The translations under genes were made by a program, and so were the position numbers. A stretch of DNA of 64,000 bases, from the NCBI GenBank assembly GCA_017883135.1, contig JADGOE010000003.1:1-64000 (forward strand), given 5' to 3'. The stretch is from Acidimicrobiales bacterium. Lineage in GTDB: Bacteria > Actinomycetota > Acidimicrobiia > Acidimicrobiales > RAAP-2. Position 1 is the stretch's first letter. Every line of letters starts with the position of its first letter. The notes under the pieces are model-generated. The model was not told the DNA's origin, did not search any database, and worked only from the letters and a program-made list of their open reading frames with translations. Below, piece after piece: positions 45,782-54,990 of this stretch.

Positions 45782-46660
45782 TCAGTCGGCGACCACACCC
45801 ATCGCTCGCAGGAACCGGTCGGGTGCTTCGAGCATCGGGTAGTGGCCGACCCCGCCCAACAGGTGGAGCCCGGCGTCGGGTCGGGCCCGGAGCAGGCGGT
45901 CGGCCATGGCCACCACTGCGATCGGGTCATCGCGACCCCACACAACGGTGAGGGGAGAGGGGTGGTCCTCGATGGCCCCGGTGAACCGGCCCTCGTCTCG
46001 CCGGCGCTTCTCGACGTAGCGGATGGTGCGGGGGAGGAGCCGGTGGCCGTCGAGATGAGCGAGCATCTTCCACTGTGCCGCCAGCTGGTCATCGCCGACC
46101 GAGGCCTCGGGGCCGAAGGTGGAGGCCAATCCTGCGAGTACGGTCGATCGGTCGAGGAGGCTGTCGTCAGCCAGGCGCTGGTCGGGCAGGTCCAACAGAA
46201 GGGTCTGGCCGGCGCTGAGGTGGGCCAGCTCGATGTAGATGCTGCCGTTGGACAGGGTGCGGCCGGTGATCTCCACGTCCCACGAACCCTCCAGTTGGCG
46301 GGCCAGGAGCTCGCCGCCCACGGAGTCGCCGATGTCATGGGTCAACAGGCCCAGGCGGTCGATGCCGAGGGACTCGGTGAAAGCCACCGCGATGTCCGCC
46401 TGGCGGGTCAGCCGGTAGGCGACGTCCGGCTTCTCCGACAGTCCGTAGCCGAACATGTCGAACAGGAGCACCCTACGATGGGCGGCCAGTCCGTCGACCA
46501 CCCGGTGGAAGTCGAAGGACGAGGTGGGGAAGCCGTGGAGGACGAGGAGCGGCGGGTGGAGTTCGGTGCCGCGAGCGGGGAGGTCGACGGTGAAGATCTG
46601 CCGGCCACAAAGCGAGACCACCTGGCCGCGTTCGCGCCACGCCTCGCCCAGCCGGTTCAT
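45782..46660 (-). CDS. Alpha/beta-fold hydrolase (haloalkane dehalogenase-like)
   Basis: A 292-residue protein. The oxyanion region is LLVLHGFPTSSFDFHRV; the nucleophile elbow THDIGDSVGGELLAR has Asp where serine hydrolases have Ser, as in haloalkane dehalogenases and epoxide hydrolases. A late acid/His pair is in VVWGRDDPIAVV and GVGHYPMLEAP. The substrate is unknown. It overlaps the dienelactone-hydrolase-like gene by 4 bp. Confidence 0.85.
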   Translation of the reverse strand: MNRLGEAWRERGQVVSLCGRQIFTVDLPARGTELHPPLLVLHGFPTSSFDFHRVVDGLAAHRRVLLFDMFGYGLSEKPDVAYRLTRQADIAVAFTESLGIDRLGLLTHDIGDSVGGELLARQLEGSWDVEITGRTLSNGSIYIELAHLSAGQTLLLDLPDQRLADDSLLDRSTVLAGLASTFGPEASVGDDQLAAQWKMLAHLDGHRLLPRTIRYVEKRRRDEGRFTGAIEDHPSPLTVVWGRDDPIAVVAMADRLLRARPDAGLHLLGGVGHYPMLEAPDRFLRAMGVVAD

Positions 46661-47445
46661 CCCCTGAGGCGCTCGGCAAAGAACTCGAGGACCTGGTCGA
46701 GGGCCGCCCGGGTCGGTGTGCCGGGACGATCGTCGAGATCCTCGGTCAGGACGGAGTGGGCGGCTTTCCTGTGGCCATGGGGATTGCCGGGCGACGAGTC
46801 GAGCTCGATGGCGACGAAGGCGTCACCGATCAGCTCGCGGAGGTGCTCGAACCGCTCCGGTGGGCTCAACTTGTCCCCGGTGAAGCGGAGCGCGAGGACG
46901 CAGGTCCCCCCGGCTGCCCGCTCCTGGACCCGCTTGGTGTCGGCCTCGGAGATCCCGAGGGCGCGTCGATGGGACTTGCTCACCGGAAATGGCAGCGAGG
47001 GCTGGCTGAGCACCGGGGCCACCACGACGTCGTCGACCATCATGGCCAGGGCGAACCCCCCGGTGAAGCACATCCCGACCGCACCCACCCCCGGCCCGCC
47101 GCACAGCTCGTGTTCGTGCCTGGCCAGGGCGCGCAGCCAGGTGGTGATCGGGCTTGTCTTGCCTTGGGCCAGGACGGTGAACTCGCGTGAGATGCACGCC
47201 TTCGCGATCGATCCGGCAACGTAGGAGGCGGACATCTCGCGCCCGTCGTCGCCGAACACGTGGGGCATCACCGCGGTGAAGCCGGCAGCGGCCACGGACT
47301 GTGCGAAGCGTGCCACGCCGGGGGTGATGCCCGGCATCTCGCTGATCACGATGACCGCCGGGCCGGACCCGGTCCGGTAGACGGCTCGGGTCTTCCCTTC
47401 GGCGGTGAAGGTGGTGCGTTCGAATCCCTCGAGGGTGTCGGCCAT
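46657..47445 (-). CDS. Dienelactone hydrolase-family protein
   Basis: A 262-residue alpha/beta hydrolase. The nucleophile elbow is GAVGMCFTGGFAL, with Cys as in dienelactone hydrolases. The strand VIVISEMPGITPGVARFA and a late LSPPERFEHL ... HGHR pattern support the family. It may open lactones or hydrolyse esters; the substrate is unknown. The ATG at 47445 is chosen because the longer frame lacks similarity. It forms an operon with the following hydrolase. Confidence 0.85.
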   Translation of the reverse strand: MADTLEGFERTTFTAEGKTRAVYRTGSGPAVIVISEMPGITPGVARFAQSVAAAGFTAVMPHVFGDDGREMSASYVAGSIAKACISREFTVLAQGKTSPITTWLRALARHEHELCGGPGVGAVGMCFTGGFALAMMVDDVVVAPVLSQPSLPFPVSKSHRRALGISEADTKRVQERAAGGTCVLALRFTGDKLSPPERFEHLRELIGDAFVAIELDSSPGNPHGHRKAAHSVLTEDLDDRPGTPTRAALDQVLEFFAERLRG

Positions 47446-47497
47446 GCCCGACGCTACCCTGGCGTGCCGGCCCGGCCCGGACCGGACCTTGCTCGGG

Positions 47498-48313
47498 TTA
47501 GGACAAGGCCAGCCGCACGACCACCGGCCGGTGGTCGGATCCCGAGCGGATGGCGATGCGTGCATGGTCCACCGACAGGGCTTCGGTGATCAGCACGTGG
47601 TCGAGCTGGCTGTGGGGCCGATGGGCCGGCCAGGTGCGCCCGGTGACCGCACGACGCCACGCCGGGAAGAACGAGTTGACCGGCGGGCCCCACAGGTTCA
47701 TGTCCCCGGCAAGCACCGCCGCGGTGTCGGGGGGTGGGAGCAGCCTGCCCAGGCGCCGGTACTGGGCGGGCGACCAGTGGGAGATGTGCGACATGTGGGT
47801 CCCGAAGACCGAGACCTCGCGGCCACCGAGGTCGGCCACGCAGCTGACCACCGCCCGTCGGGCCGGATCGCGTCGCAGCCGGCCGAGCTCGATCGCCCGG
47901 GGTTCACGTACGGGGACCCGTGCCAACAGGGCCAGGCCCCACCGGCCGGGGACGCTGGAACGGCCGGCTGGCCCGGCGGTCGTCCGCCAGCTCTCGAGGT
48001 CGAGACGGAGCGTCTTGCGGAGCTGGCCGAGCCACGGGGACCACCGCCGACTGGCGGTCGGGATCGGGGCGAAGAGGCGCCCGTGGGCCAGACCCTCTTC
48101 GAGTACCACCTGATAGCCGAGCTGCTCTGCCACGGACGACGCAGTGCTGGGGTCGCCGTCGTCGGGTGCCCATGACTCCTCCATGATCAAGATGTCGGCA
48201 TCGAGGGCGGCGCACTCGGCTGCCACATCGAAGGGCCGTCCCCACCCGTCGACACCCATGTGCACGTTGAAGGTGGCTAGGGCGAGGGTCGCCCGGGCCT
48301 GTTGGTCGACCAT
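47498..48313 (-). CDS. Endonuclease/exonuclease/phosphatase-family protein
   Basis: A 271-residue protein. EEP motifs: LATFNVHMG (near residue 14), DADILIMEESWAP (metal Glu), FGTHMSHIS, VLAGDMNLWG (GDxN), SQLDHVLIT and SGSDHRPVVVRL (final His). It cleaves phosphodiester or phosphomonoester bonds; the substrate (nucleic acid, lipid or sugar phosphate) is unclear. It lies 5 bp after the CoA-transferase stop on the same strand. Confidence 0.9.
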   Translation of the reverse strand: MVDQQARATLALATFNVHMGVDGWGRPFDVAAECAALDADILIMEESWAPDDGDPSTASSVAEQLGYQVVLEEGLAHGRLFAPIPTASRRWSPWLGQLRKTLRLDLESWRTTAGPAGRSSVPGRWGLALLARVPVREPRAIELGRLRRDPARRAVVSCVADLGGREVSVFGTHMSHISHWSPAQYRRLGRLLPPPDTAAVLAGDMNLWGPPVNSFFPAWRRAVTGRTWPAHRPHSQLDHVLITEALSVDHARIAIRSGSDHRPVVVRLALS

Positions 48314-48318
48314 CGGGG

Positions 48319-49623
48319 TCAGTGCCGACCGATGGTCGCGGCCAGCGAGGCCAGCTCGTCCCTGAAGTCGGGGTGGGCGATGCCGACCAACGCACGCGCT
48401 CGCTCGCGCTCGGTGAGGCCCGAGAGGTCGGCGCTTCCGTACTCGGTCACCACCACCCCGGTGTGGTGGCGCGGTGTGGAGACCACCGAGCCCTCCGGCA
48501 GCAGCGGCACGATCCTCGAGCGGGTGACACCGTTCGCCACTGCCGTGGAACGCAGGCAGATCAGCGAGTGGTCGTCGATGCGCATCTCGGCGCCGGCCAC
48601 GAAGTCCTCGTGCCCACCCACCCCGGAGATCTGCTTGCCGTCGATGTGGTCGGCCACCACCTGGCCGTAGAGGTCGACGCTCAACGCCCCGTTGATGGAC
48701 ACGAAGGAGTGGTTCTGGGCGATGACCGTCGGGTCGTTGACCACCTGCACGGGCACGAATGCGACCTGGTCGTTGCCGTCCAGCCATCCGTAGAGCTCGG
48801 CCGAGCCGAGGGCGAAGGTGCTGATCGACACACCGTTGAACACGCTCTTGGCGTCGTTGGTCACCTTGCCGGCCTGGTGCAGTTTCATCAGGCCGTCGGT
48901 GAACATCTCACTGTGGACCCCGTAGCCACCACCGGCGCTGTCGGCCAGTTTGGAGGCCACCATGTTGGGGACTGCCCCGATGCCGATCTGCAGGGTGGTG
49001 CCGTCGCTGATGTACGAGCGGGCCTCCGCGGCGATGGCCTCGTCGATGTCGTCGGGCGGTGCCTCGGGCAGGGTGAAGGGCTGTCCGTCTGCCTCCACCA
49101 CCACGTCGACCAGGTCGAGTGGCACGGTGTTGGCGAACCGGGGCGGCAGCGAGCAGGTGCGGGGCAGGTTCGGATTGACCTCGATGACCAACAGGCGCTC
49201 CGGGTCCTGGCCGGCCAGCACCAGCTCGTCCCTGGTGGCGCCGAGGTGGAGGGAGAGGTTGATCGTGCCATCGGCACCGGGCGGGGCGGCCTGGGCGGTC
49301 ATCACCCGAGGGGAGTACCGCCGCAGGATGGGGGCGAACTGGCGGAACCCGCCCGGGACCAGCTCGATATTGGCTCCCTGGGCCAGCAGCATCCGCTCGG
49401 ACGGCCCGAAGAACCCGCACCGGTAGAACACGTTGGGGTGGGCGAGCACCGGGTAGAAGCCGAGGAGGAGTGCACCGCAGAAGGTCAGGTCCTCCCAGTC
49501 CTCCCGCTGTCCCAGCGCGGCGAAGAAGGCGTCCGGGTTGGCCGGGCCCAACCCGAACCCGATGGAGTCCCGGGTGCGGATGAGCGAGGCGGCCTGGTCG
49601 GGGGTGCAGAACTTCGGGGCCAT
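48319..49623 (-). CDS. Acetyl-CoA hydrolase/CoA-transferase family protein
   Basis: A 434-residue protein. The N-terminal half has LGPANPDAFFAALGQR. The C-terminal half has SDGTTLQIGIGAVPN, the catalytic Glu in GVHSEMFTDG, and GGHEDFVAGAEMR. It transfers or hydrolyses CoA from a short acyl-CoA, similar to 4-hydroxybutyrate CoA-transferases. The real substrate cannot be decided. Confidence 0.92.
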   Translation of the reverse strand: MAPKFCTPDQAASLIRTRDSIGFGLGPANPDAFFAALGQREDWEDLTFCGALLLGFYPVLAHPNVFYRCGFFGPSERMLLAQGANIELVPGGFRQFAPILRRYSPRVMTAQAAPPGADGTINLSLHLGATRDELVLAGQDPERLLVIEVNPNLPRTCSLPPRFANTVPLDLVDVVVEADGQPFTLPEAPPDDIDEAIAAEARSYISDGTTLQIGIGAVPNMVASKLADSAGGGYGVHSEMFTDGLMKLHQAGKVTNDAKSVFNGVSISTFALGSAELYGWLDGNDQVAFVPVQVVNDPTVIAQNHSFVSINGALSVDLYGQVVADHIDGKQISGVGGHEDFVAGAEMRIDDHSLICLRSTAVANGVTRSRIVPLLPEGSVVSTPRHHTGVVVTEYGSADLSGLTERERARALVGIAHPDFRDELASLAATIGRH

Positions 49624-49761
49624 CGCTCCAGTGTGTCACCGGGTCGGTCCGGTGACGGGCCGGACGGCACCGGGGGCCCGCGAGTGGGAGCATGAGGCCA
49701 TGGTTGCGCCATCTCGCACGTCCCGTTCGGCCACGGGCGGGCCGTGCCCGGTGGGCAGGCG

Positions 49762-50787
49762 ATGAAGTTCGACACCTTGCTGGCTGGTCTCGAGGACGCC
49801 GGTGACCACGCCCGCCGACTCGAGGAGCTCGGGGTGGACGGGGTATTTACGTTCGAGGGGCCTCACGACGTGTTCACCCCGCTGGTTCTGGCGGCGGGGG
49901 CCACCTCGGCGCTCGAGCTTGCGACCAACGTGGCTATCGCGTTCCCCCGCAACCCGGTGCAGCTGGCCCATCAGGCCTACGACCTCCAGCTGCTGTCCAA
50001 GGGCCGGTTCACCCTGGGGCTCGGTTCGCAGATCCGCGCCCAGGTGGAGAAGCGGTACGGCGCCGAGTTCGACCGGCCGGTGGCCCGGATGCGCGAGATG
50101 GTCGGGGCGCTCCGTGCCATCTTCGCCACCTGGGAGACCGGTGAGCGCCTGGACTTCCGCGGCGAGTTCACCTCGCACACCCTGATGCCGCCCATGTTCA
50201 ACCCCGGGCCGCATCCCTTCGGAATGCCGCCGATCGCCCTGGGTGGGCTGGGCCCCCAGATGGTTCGCCTTGCCGCCGAGGTGGCCGACGGGCTGCTTGT
50301 CATGCCTTTCAACACCGCCGCCCACTTCCGCCAGCGCACCCTTCCTGCAATCGCGGAGGGCTTGGCCCGGGCCGGCCGGTCCCGGGGCGATCTGACGGTG
50401 ACCGGCGAGGTCATCGTGTGCTGCGGGCGGGACGAGGTCGAACTGGAGACGGCGCTGGGGGCCGGCCGCTGGCTCCTGTCGTTCTACGCCTCCACCCCGG
50501 CCTACCGGCCGGTCCTGGAGGTGGAGGGGTGGGAGCATCTGCAACCCGAGCTCAATTCGCTCTCGAAGTCAGCTCGATGGGAGGAGATGCCCGACATGAT
50601 CGATGACACCATGCTGGCCACCTTCGCGGCCGTGGGATCACCGAAGGAGGTGGCCGGAGTGATCGCGTCGCGGTTCGGGGGCCTGGTGGCCCGGGTGGGC
50701 TTCTACACCCCCTATGCCGTGGCCGAGGACACTCTGGGCGAGTTGGTCGCCGCCCTGGGCCATGCCGACTTGGGGGTCCCGGTATGA
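49762..50787 (+). CDS. LLM-class F420-dependent oxidoreductase
   Basis: A 341-residue luciferase-like monooxygenase-fold enzyme from MKFDTLLAGL; an ATG 6 codons earlier is possible. The conserved DGVFTFEGPHDVFTPLVLAA, TNVAIAFPRNPVQLAHQAYDLQLLSKGRF and LGLGSQIRAQVEKRYG match the TIGR03617-type F420 family of actinobacteria. It would reduce or oxidise an unknown substrate with coenzyme F420. It overlaps the next hydrolase gene by 4 bp. Confidence 0.92.
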   Translation: MKFDTLLAGLEDAGDHARRLEELGVDGVFTFEGPHDVFTPLVLAAGATSALELATNVAIAFPRNPVQLAHQAYDLQLLSKGRFTLGLGSQIRAQVEKRYGAEFDRPVARMREMVGALRAIFATWETGERLDFRGEFTSHTLMPPMFNPGPHPFGMPPIALGGLGPQMVRLAAEVADGLLVMPFNTAAHFRQRTLPAIAEGLARAGRSRGDLTVTGEVIVCCGRDEVELETALGAGRWLLSFYASTPAYRPVLEVEGWEHLQPELNSLSKSARWEEMPDMIDDTMLATFAAVGSPKEVAGVIASRFGGLVARVGFYTPYAVAEDTLGELVAALGHADLGVPV

Positions 50788-51710
50788 GCGCCGGCCCGGG
50801 GAGCAGCTACGACGAGTTCTCGCTGTTCGCGGAGAACGTCGGTGAGGCCGGCCTGGTGTGGAAGGGTCAGCCCGAGGTCCGCCGCCAGTCGGTCGAGGTC
50901 GTCCCCAGCCGGATGGTGAGCGCGTTGGTGTGGGGAGCGGAACCGGCGGAGCTGGTGCTCCTCCACGGCGGCGGGCAGAACGCCCACACCTGGGACACGG
51001 TGGCCCTGGCACTCGAGCGGCCCCTGGTGGCAGTCGACCTTCCGGGCCACGGCCACTCCGACTGGCCCGCGGACTCGCCCAACCTCGACCCGGGCGCGAT
51101 GGCTGACGACGTGGCTGTTGCGATCGGTGTGCTGGCTCCCGGGGCCCGGGCAGTGGTGGGCATGTCCCTCGGGGGGGCCACTGCCATCGCGCTGGCAACC
51201 CGCCACCCCGAGCTGGTGGCGAAGCTGGTGCTGGTCGACATCACCCCGGGGGTCGACGGCGACAAGACCTCGGACATCGTCGCCTTCCTGGCCGGCCCGG
51301 AGACCTTCGCCTCCTTCGACGAGATTCTCGAGCGGACGATCCAGTTCAACCCCACCCGGACCATCTCGTCCCTTCGCCGGGGGGTGCTGCACAACGCGGT
51401 GCAACGCGATGACGGCACCTGGACGTGGCGCCACCAGATCGGCCGCCCTGCCGGCGGGACCGGGCTCCACGTGGAGCGGGTCGACTTCGCCTCGCAGTGG
51501 GACGATCTCGAGCACATCGGGGTGCCGGTACTGCTGGCGAGGGGCAGCCTCTCCCCGGTGGTGGACGACGACGACGTGGCCGAGTTCCGTCGCCGCCGCC
51601 CGACCGACGCGGTGGTAGTGGTCGGCGACGCCGGGCACAGCATCCAAGGCGATCAGCCGTTGGAGCTGGCCCGGATCATCACCGGGTTCCTCGAATCGCC
51701 GGCCAACTAA
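50784..51710 (+). CDS. Alpha/beta-fold hydrolase coupled to LLM enzyme
   Basis: A 308-residue protein. Motifs: LVLLHGGGQNAHTWD (oxyanion), VVGMSLGGATAIALA (nucleophile Ser in GMSLG), LARGSLSPVVDDDDV (acid) and GDAGHSIQGDQP (His). It is a complete serine-hydrolase triad. The 4-bp overlap with the F420 enzyme suggests a shared pathway, substrate unknown. The gene ends 32 bp before the PHO-box of pstS. Confidence 0.9.
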   Translation: MSAGPGSSYDEFSLFAENVGEAGLVWKGQPEVRRQSVEVVPSRMVSALVWGAEPAELVLLHGGGQNAHTWDTVALALERPLVAVDLPGHGHSDWPADSPNLDPGAMADDVAVAIGVLAPGARAVVGMSLGGATAIALATRHPELVAKLVLVDITPGVDGDKTSDIVAFLAGPETFASFDEILERTIQFNPTRTISSLRRGVLHNAVQRDDGTWTWRHQIGRPAGGTGLHVERVDFASQWDDLEHIGVPVLLARGSLSPVVDDDDVAEFRRRRPTDAVVVVGDAGHSIQGDQPLELARIITGFLESPAN

Positions 51711-51742
51711 TTCATCGCGAAAGCATCAGATGTTTGCGGTCC

Positions 51743-51786
51743 GTTCACCTCAGGTTCGCCGGGCGTTCACCTCCGATCGTTACGGT
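51743..51786 (+). promoter_or_regulatory. PHO-box and -10 element of pstS
   Basis: Three 11-bp direct repeats follow each other: GTTCACCTCAG (51743), GTTCGCCGGGC (51754) and GTTCACCTCCG (51765). This is the actinobacterial PhoP/PHO-box pattern. Nine bases after the last GTTCACC comes TACGGT (51781-51786), a TANNNT -10. The pstS ATG is 52 nt further on. Phosphate starvation control of the pst operon is the clear inference. Confidence 0.92.
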
Positions 51787-51837
51787 CGGAGCAGGGCGCG
51801 TGCTGCGTCCACGTGGTCGGCCGACCAACGGCCGGGC

Positions 51838-53058
51838 ATGGCGAACACGGAGGTCAGACCACCAGTGGACTTTGGAAGAATCGAACAGACGACGGCACGA
51901 CCCCAGCGGAAGGCAATGCCCGTTCTGGCCGCCGGCCTGGTTGCCCTGGGCACCCTGCTTGCGGCGTGCAGTTCCTCCTCCACCACCTCGACGACGACCA
52001 CCACCCCCCCCGGCGGCGTGATCAGCGCGGGCAACGCCGCGTTTCTGGCCGCCGATCTGAAAGCCCCCGCTGGCAGCCTGAACGCGTCGGGCTCGACATT
52101 CGTCCAGCCCTTCTTCACCAAGGCCTTCTACGCCTACAACTCGAAGAACCAGGGACTTCAGATCAACTACCAGGGCGTGGGCAGCGGCGCCGGCATCACC
52201 GCCTTCGAGGCCGGGTCGGTCAACTTCGCCGCCTCCGACGTCCCGATGTCCACGTCGGACCTGGCCAAGGTGCCCGCTAGCTCCGGCCCGGTCGTCCAGA
52301 TCCCCGACACCCTCGGCGGCGTCTCGATCTCGTACAACCTCCCCGGGGTGACCAAGCGCATCCGGTTCGACGCCCCCACCCTGGCCGGCATCTTCGCGGG
52401 GACGATCACCACATGGAACGCGTCGCAGATCACCGCGCTCAACCCGGGCGTCACACTCCCGTCCAACCCGATCGTCCCCGAGGTCCGGGCCGACAGTTCG
52501 GGCACCACCTACATCTTCAGTAACTACCTGAAGGCGGCCAACCCGACCGCGTGGACGCTGGGCACCAGCAAGACCATCCCCTGGCCACCGGTTGCAGTGC
52601 AGTCACCGAAGAACTCGGGGGTGGCCTCCAGCATCAAGTCGACCCCGTACTCCATCGGGTACGTGGAGTTGGCCTACGCCATCCAGAACAACTTCACCTA
52701 CGCCTCCATCAAGAACGCCGCCGGCGTCTTCGTAGCCCCCTCGCTGGTCAGCGTGGCCGCCGATGCCGACCAGAAGGTCAACGTGTCGGCGACGGACTTC
52801 TCCATCGTCAATGAGCCGGGTGCGGCCAGCTATCCGATCTCCGGGTACAGCTGGGCGATCCTCCTCCAGAAGCAGACCAACGACACCGCAGGTGCAGGCA
52901 CGGTCAAGGTGCTCGATTGGACCACCCACACCGGTGGCGGGCAGGACCAGGCGGCCAGTCTCGACTACGTGGTGCTGCCGGCGGCGGTCCAGAACCAGGA
53001 TCGGACGCAGCTGCTGACGGTGACCGGCACGAGCGGGCAGGCGCTCCTCACCAAGTGA
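51838..53058 (+). CDS. pstS: Phosphate ABC transporter substrate-binding protein
   Basis: A 406-residue lipoprotein from the ATG at 51838 (a start at 51916 would remove the basic n-region). The signal peptide ends in the lipobox LLAAC. The phosphate-binding PBP fold shows GSTFVQPFFTKAF, the GVGSGAGITAFEAGSVNFAASDVPMS stretch (phosphate-contacting residues), and RADSSGTTYIF. First gene of pstSCAB, preceded by the PHO-box. Confidence 0.96.
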   Translation: MANTEVRPPVDFGRIEQTTARPQRKAMPVLAAGLVALGTLLAACSSSSTTSTTTTTPPGGVISAGNAAFLAADLKAPAGSLNASGSTFVQPFFTKAFYAYNSKNQGLQINYQGVGSGAGITAFEAGSVNFAASDVPMSTSDLAKVPASSGPVVQIPDTLGGVSISYNLPGVTKRIRFDAPTLAGIFAGTITTWNASQITALNPGVTLPSNPIVPEVRADSSGTTYIFSNYLKAANPTAWTLGTSKTIPWPPVAVQSPKNSGVASSIKSTPYSIGYVELAYAIQNNFTYASIKNAAGVFVAPSLVSVAADADQKVNVSATDFSIVNEPGAASYPISGYSWAILLQKQTNDTAGAGTVKVLDWTTHTGGGQDQAASLDYVVLPAAVQNQDRTQLLTVTGTSGQALLTK

Positions 53059-53107
53059 GCAGCCGTGGGCGCATCCCTCGTGGCCCGGAGGGCTTGGCCG
53101 GTCGGCT

Positions 53108-54079
53108 GTGACCACACTCGGTACACCACCGAGGGGAAGCGCGAGGCGAGGCAGGCGCTTCGTGTTTCCCGACGGTGCCTACCGGGGCCTGCTGGCCGTG
53201 GCGGGGGCCGTCTTCGTGGCCCTGGTGGCGTGGTTCGTCGTCTCGCTGATCGTGCAGGCCCGGCCGGCCTTCTCCACCCTCGGGTTCTCGTGGATCGTCC
53301 AGAAGGTCTGGGACCCGGGTCATGGCAAGTACGGCCTGCTCCCGTTCATCCTCGGCACCATCGAGACCACGGCCATCGCGCTGGTTTTCGCCGTGCCCAT
53401 CGGCCTCGGGACCGCGCTGGCCCTGGCCTACCTGGTGCCCCACCGGCTCCGGGCCGGGTTGGGCACCGCAGTGGAGCTGCTGGCCGCCGTGCCCAGCGTT
53501 GTGTACGGGCTGTGGGGGTTGATCGTGCTGGCCCCGCTGTTCCGTGATCACGTCGAGCCTGCATTGACCTCGGTACTCGGCTGGACCGGTCTGTTCAGCG
53601 GGCCCAATGAGGGGGTCGGCCTCCTGCTGGCCGGCATCATCCTCTTCGTCATGGTGTTGCCGACCATGGTGGCCATCTCGAGGGACGTGCTCGCGGTGGT
53701 GCCCGTGGAACAGGTCGAAGGGGCGATGGCCCTCGGCGCCACCCGTTGGCAGGTGCTGCGCAAAGTGGTCGTGCCCGGGGCGCGCACCGGGCTCCTCGGC
53801 GCGTTCACCCTGGCCACGGGCCGGGCACTCGGCGAGACGGTCGCGGTGGCCCTGGTCATCGGCAACTCGCCCTATGTCGCCCACTCCGTCAAGTCAGCAG
53901 CGGCCACACTTGCTTCCCTCATCGTCAACAACTTCGGCGAGGCGACCGGCACCCAGCTCAGCGTCTTGTTCGCCGCAGGCTTGGTGCTGTTGGTCATCGG
54001 GATCTGCGTGAACGCCCTGGCCCGCGTGCTGGTGCGCAACACCGCCCGGAGCGGCGTCACCTCGGTGGCGGTGGCGTGA
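53108..54079 (+). CDS. pstC: Phosphate ABC transporter permease PstC
   Basis: A 323-residue protein from the GTG at 53108. Six membrane segments between about 25 and 310. The BPD-transporter loop is EGAMALGATRWQVLRKVVVPGARTGLLGAF (EAA motif). The long loop after segment 1 and the ETVAVALVIGNS segment are typical of PstC. It overlaps pstA by 4 bp. Confidence 0.96.
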   Translation: MTTLGTPPRGSARRGRRFVFPDGAYRGLLAVAGAVFVALVAWFVVSLIVQARPAFSTLGFSWIVQKVWDPGHGKYGLLPFILGTIETTAIALVFAVPIGLGTALALAYLVPHRLRAGLGTAVELLAAVPSVVYGLWGLIVLAPLFRDHVEPALTSVLGWTGLFSGPNEGVGLLLAGIILFVMVLPTMVAISRDVLAVVPVEQVEGAMALGATRWQVLRKVVVPGARTGLLGAFTLATGRALGETVAVALVIGNSPYVAHSVKSAAATLASLIVNNFGEATGTQLSVLFAAGLVLLVIGICVNALARVLVRNTARSGVTSVAVA

Positions 54080-54990
54080 CCACGCTGGCCTTCGACCCCT
54101 CCGCCGACCCGAACCTCGTGCGGCGCCGGAAGATCCAGAACGTGGCCGCTGCCTCACTGGGCCGGCGCAAGGTCTATTCGAGGATCGCCATCGGGATCTG
54201 CTGGGTGTCCCTGGCACTCGCGATCGTGCCCCTGGTGGCGGTGATCGCCTACGTGGTGGCCAAAGGGCTACCGGCGTGGAACATCGACTTCTTCACCCAG
54301 TCGACGACGCCCGAGGGCATCCCGGGTGGGGGCGTGTGGAACGCCATCGTGGGAACGGTGGAGATCGGGGTCATCGCCACCGCGGTCACCGTGCCGATCG
54401 GACTCCTGTGCGGGCTCTTCCTGGCCGAGTCGGATGGCCGCATCGCGGAGTCCGTCCGCTTCACCGCCGACGTGATGACCGGCATGCCATCGATCACCAT
54501 CGGGATTTTCGGCTACATCGCCATCGTCAGGAACACCGGCGGCTACAGCGCACTGGCCGGTGCCTTCGCTATCGGGTTCATCATGCTGCCGGTGATCATG
54601 CGGGCCGGAGAGACGGCCATTCGCGGGGTCCCCCACCAGTTGAGCGAGGCCGCCCTGGCCCTGGGCGCACGCAGGGCGACCATCGCCCGCCGGGTGGTGG
54701 TCCCGGCCGCCATGCCCGGCATCATCACCGGGGTGCTCCTCGCCGTGGCCAGAGGCCTCGGCGAGACGGCGCCCCTGCTCCTGACCATCTTCGGCAACCA
54801 GTACCTGAAGTGGAACCCCACCAAGCCGATAGAAGCCCTCCCCCTGGCCATCTACAACAACAGCAGCCAGCCGTATGCCGACCTGATCCAGATCGCCTGG
54901 GGAGCGGCGCTGCTGTTGATGGTGGTGGTCCTGGTGCTCAGTATCGGGAGCCGGGTGCTCGCCACGGTGCTGCAGAGGGAGAGACGATGA
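54076..54990 (+). CDS. pstA: Phosphate ABC transporter permease PstA
   Basis: A 304-residue permease (GTG at 54076, GTGA overlap with pstC). Six membrane segments at about 35-300. PstA hallmarks are GGGVWNAIVGTVEIGVIA, TADVMTGMPSITIGIFGY and the EAA loop EAALALGARRATIARRVVVPAAMPGIITG. It pairs with PstC to form the channel and overlaps pstB by 4 bp. Confidence 0.96.
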   Translation: MTTLAFDPSADPNLVRRRKIQNVAAASLGRRKVYSRIAIGICWVSLALAIVPLVAVIAYVVAKGLPAWNIDFFTQSTTPEGIPGGGVWNAIVGTVEIGVIATAVTVPIGLLCGLFLAESDGRIAESVRFTADVMTGMPSITIGIFGYIAIVRNTGGYSALAGAFAIGFIMLPVIMRAGETAIRGVPHQLSEAALALGARRATIARRVVVPAAMPGIITGVLLAVARGLGETAPLLLTIFGNQYLKWNPTKPIEALPLAIYNNSSQPYADLIQIAWGAALLLMVVVLVLSIGSRVLATVLQRERR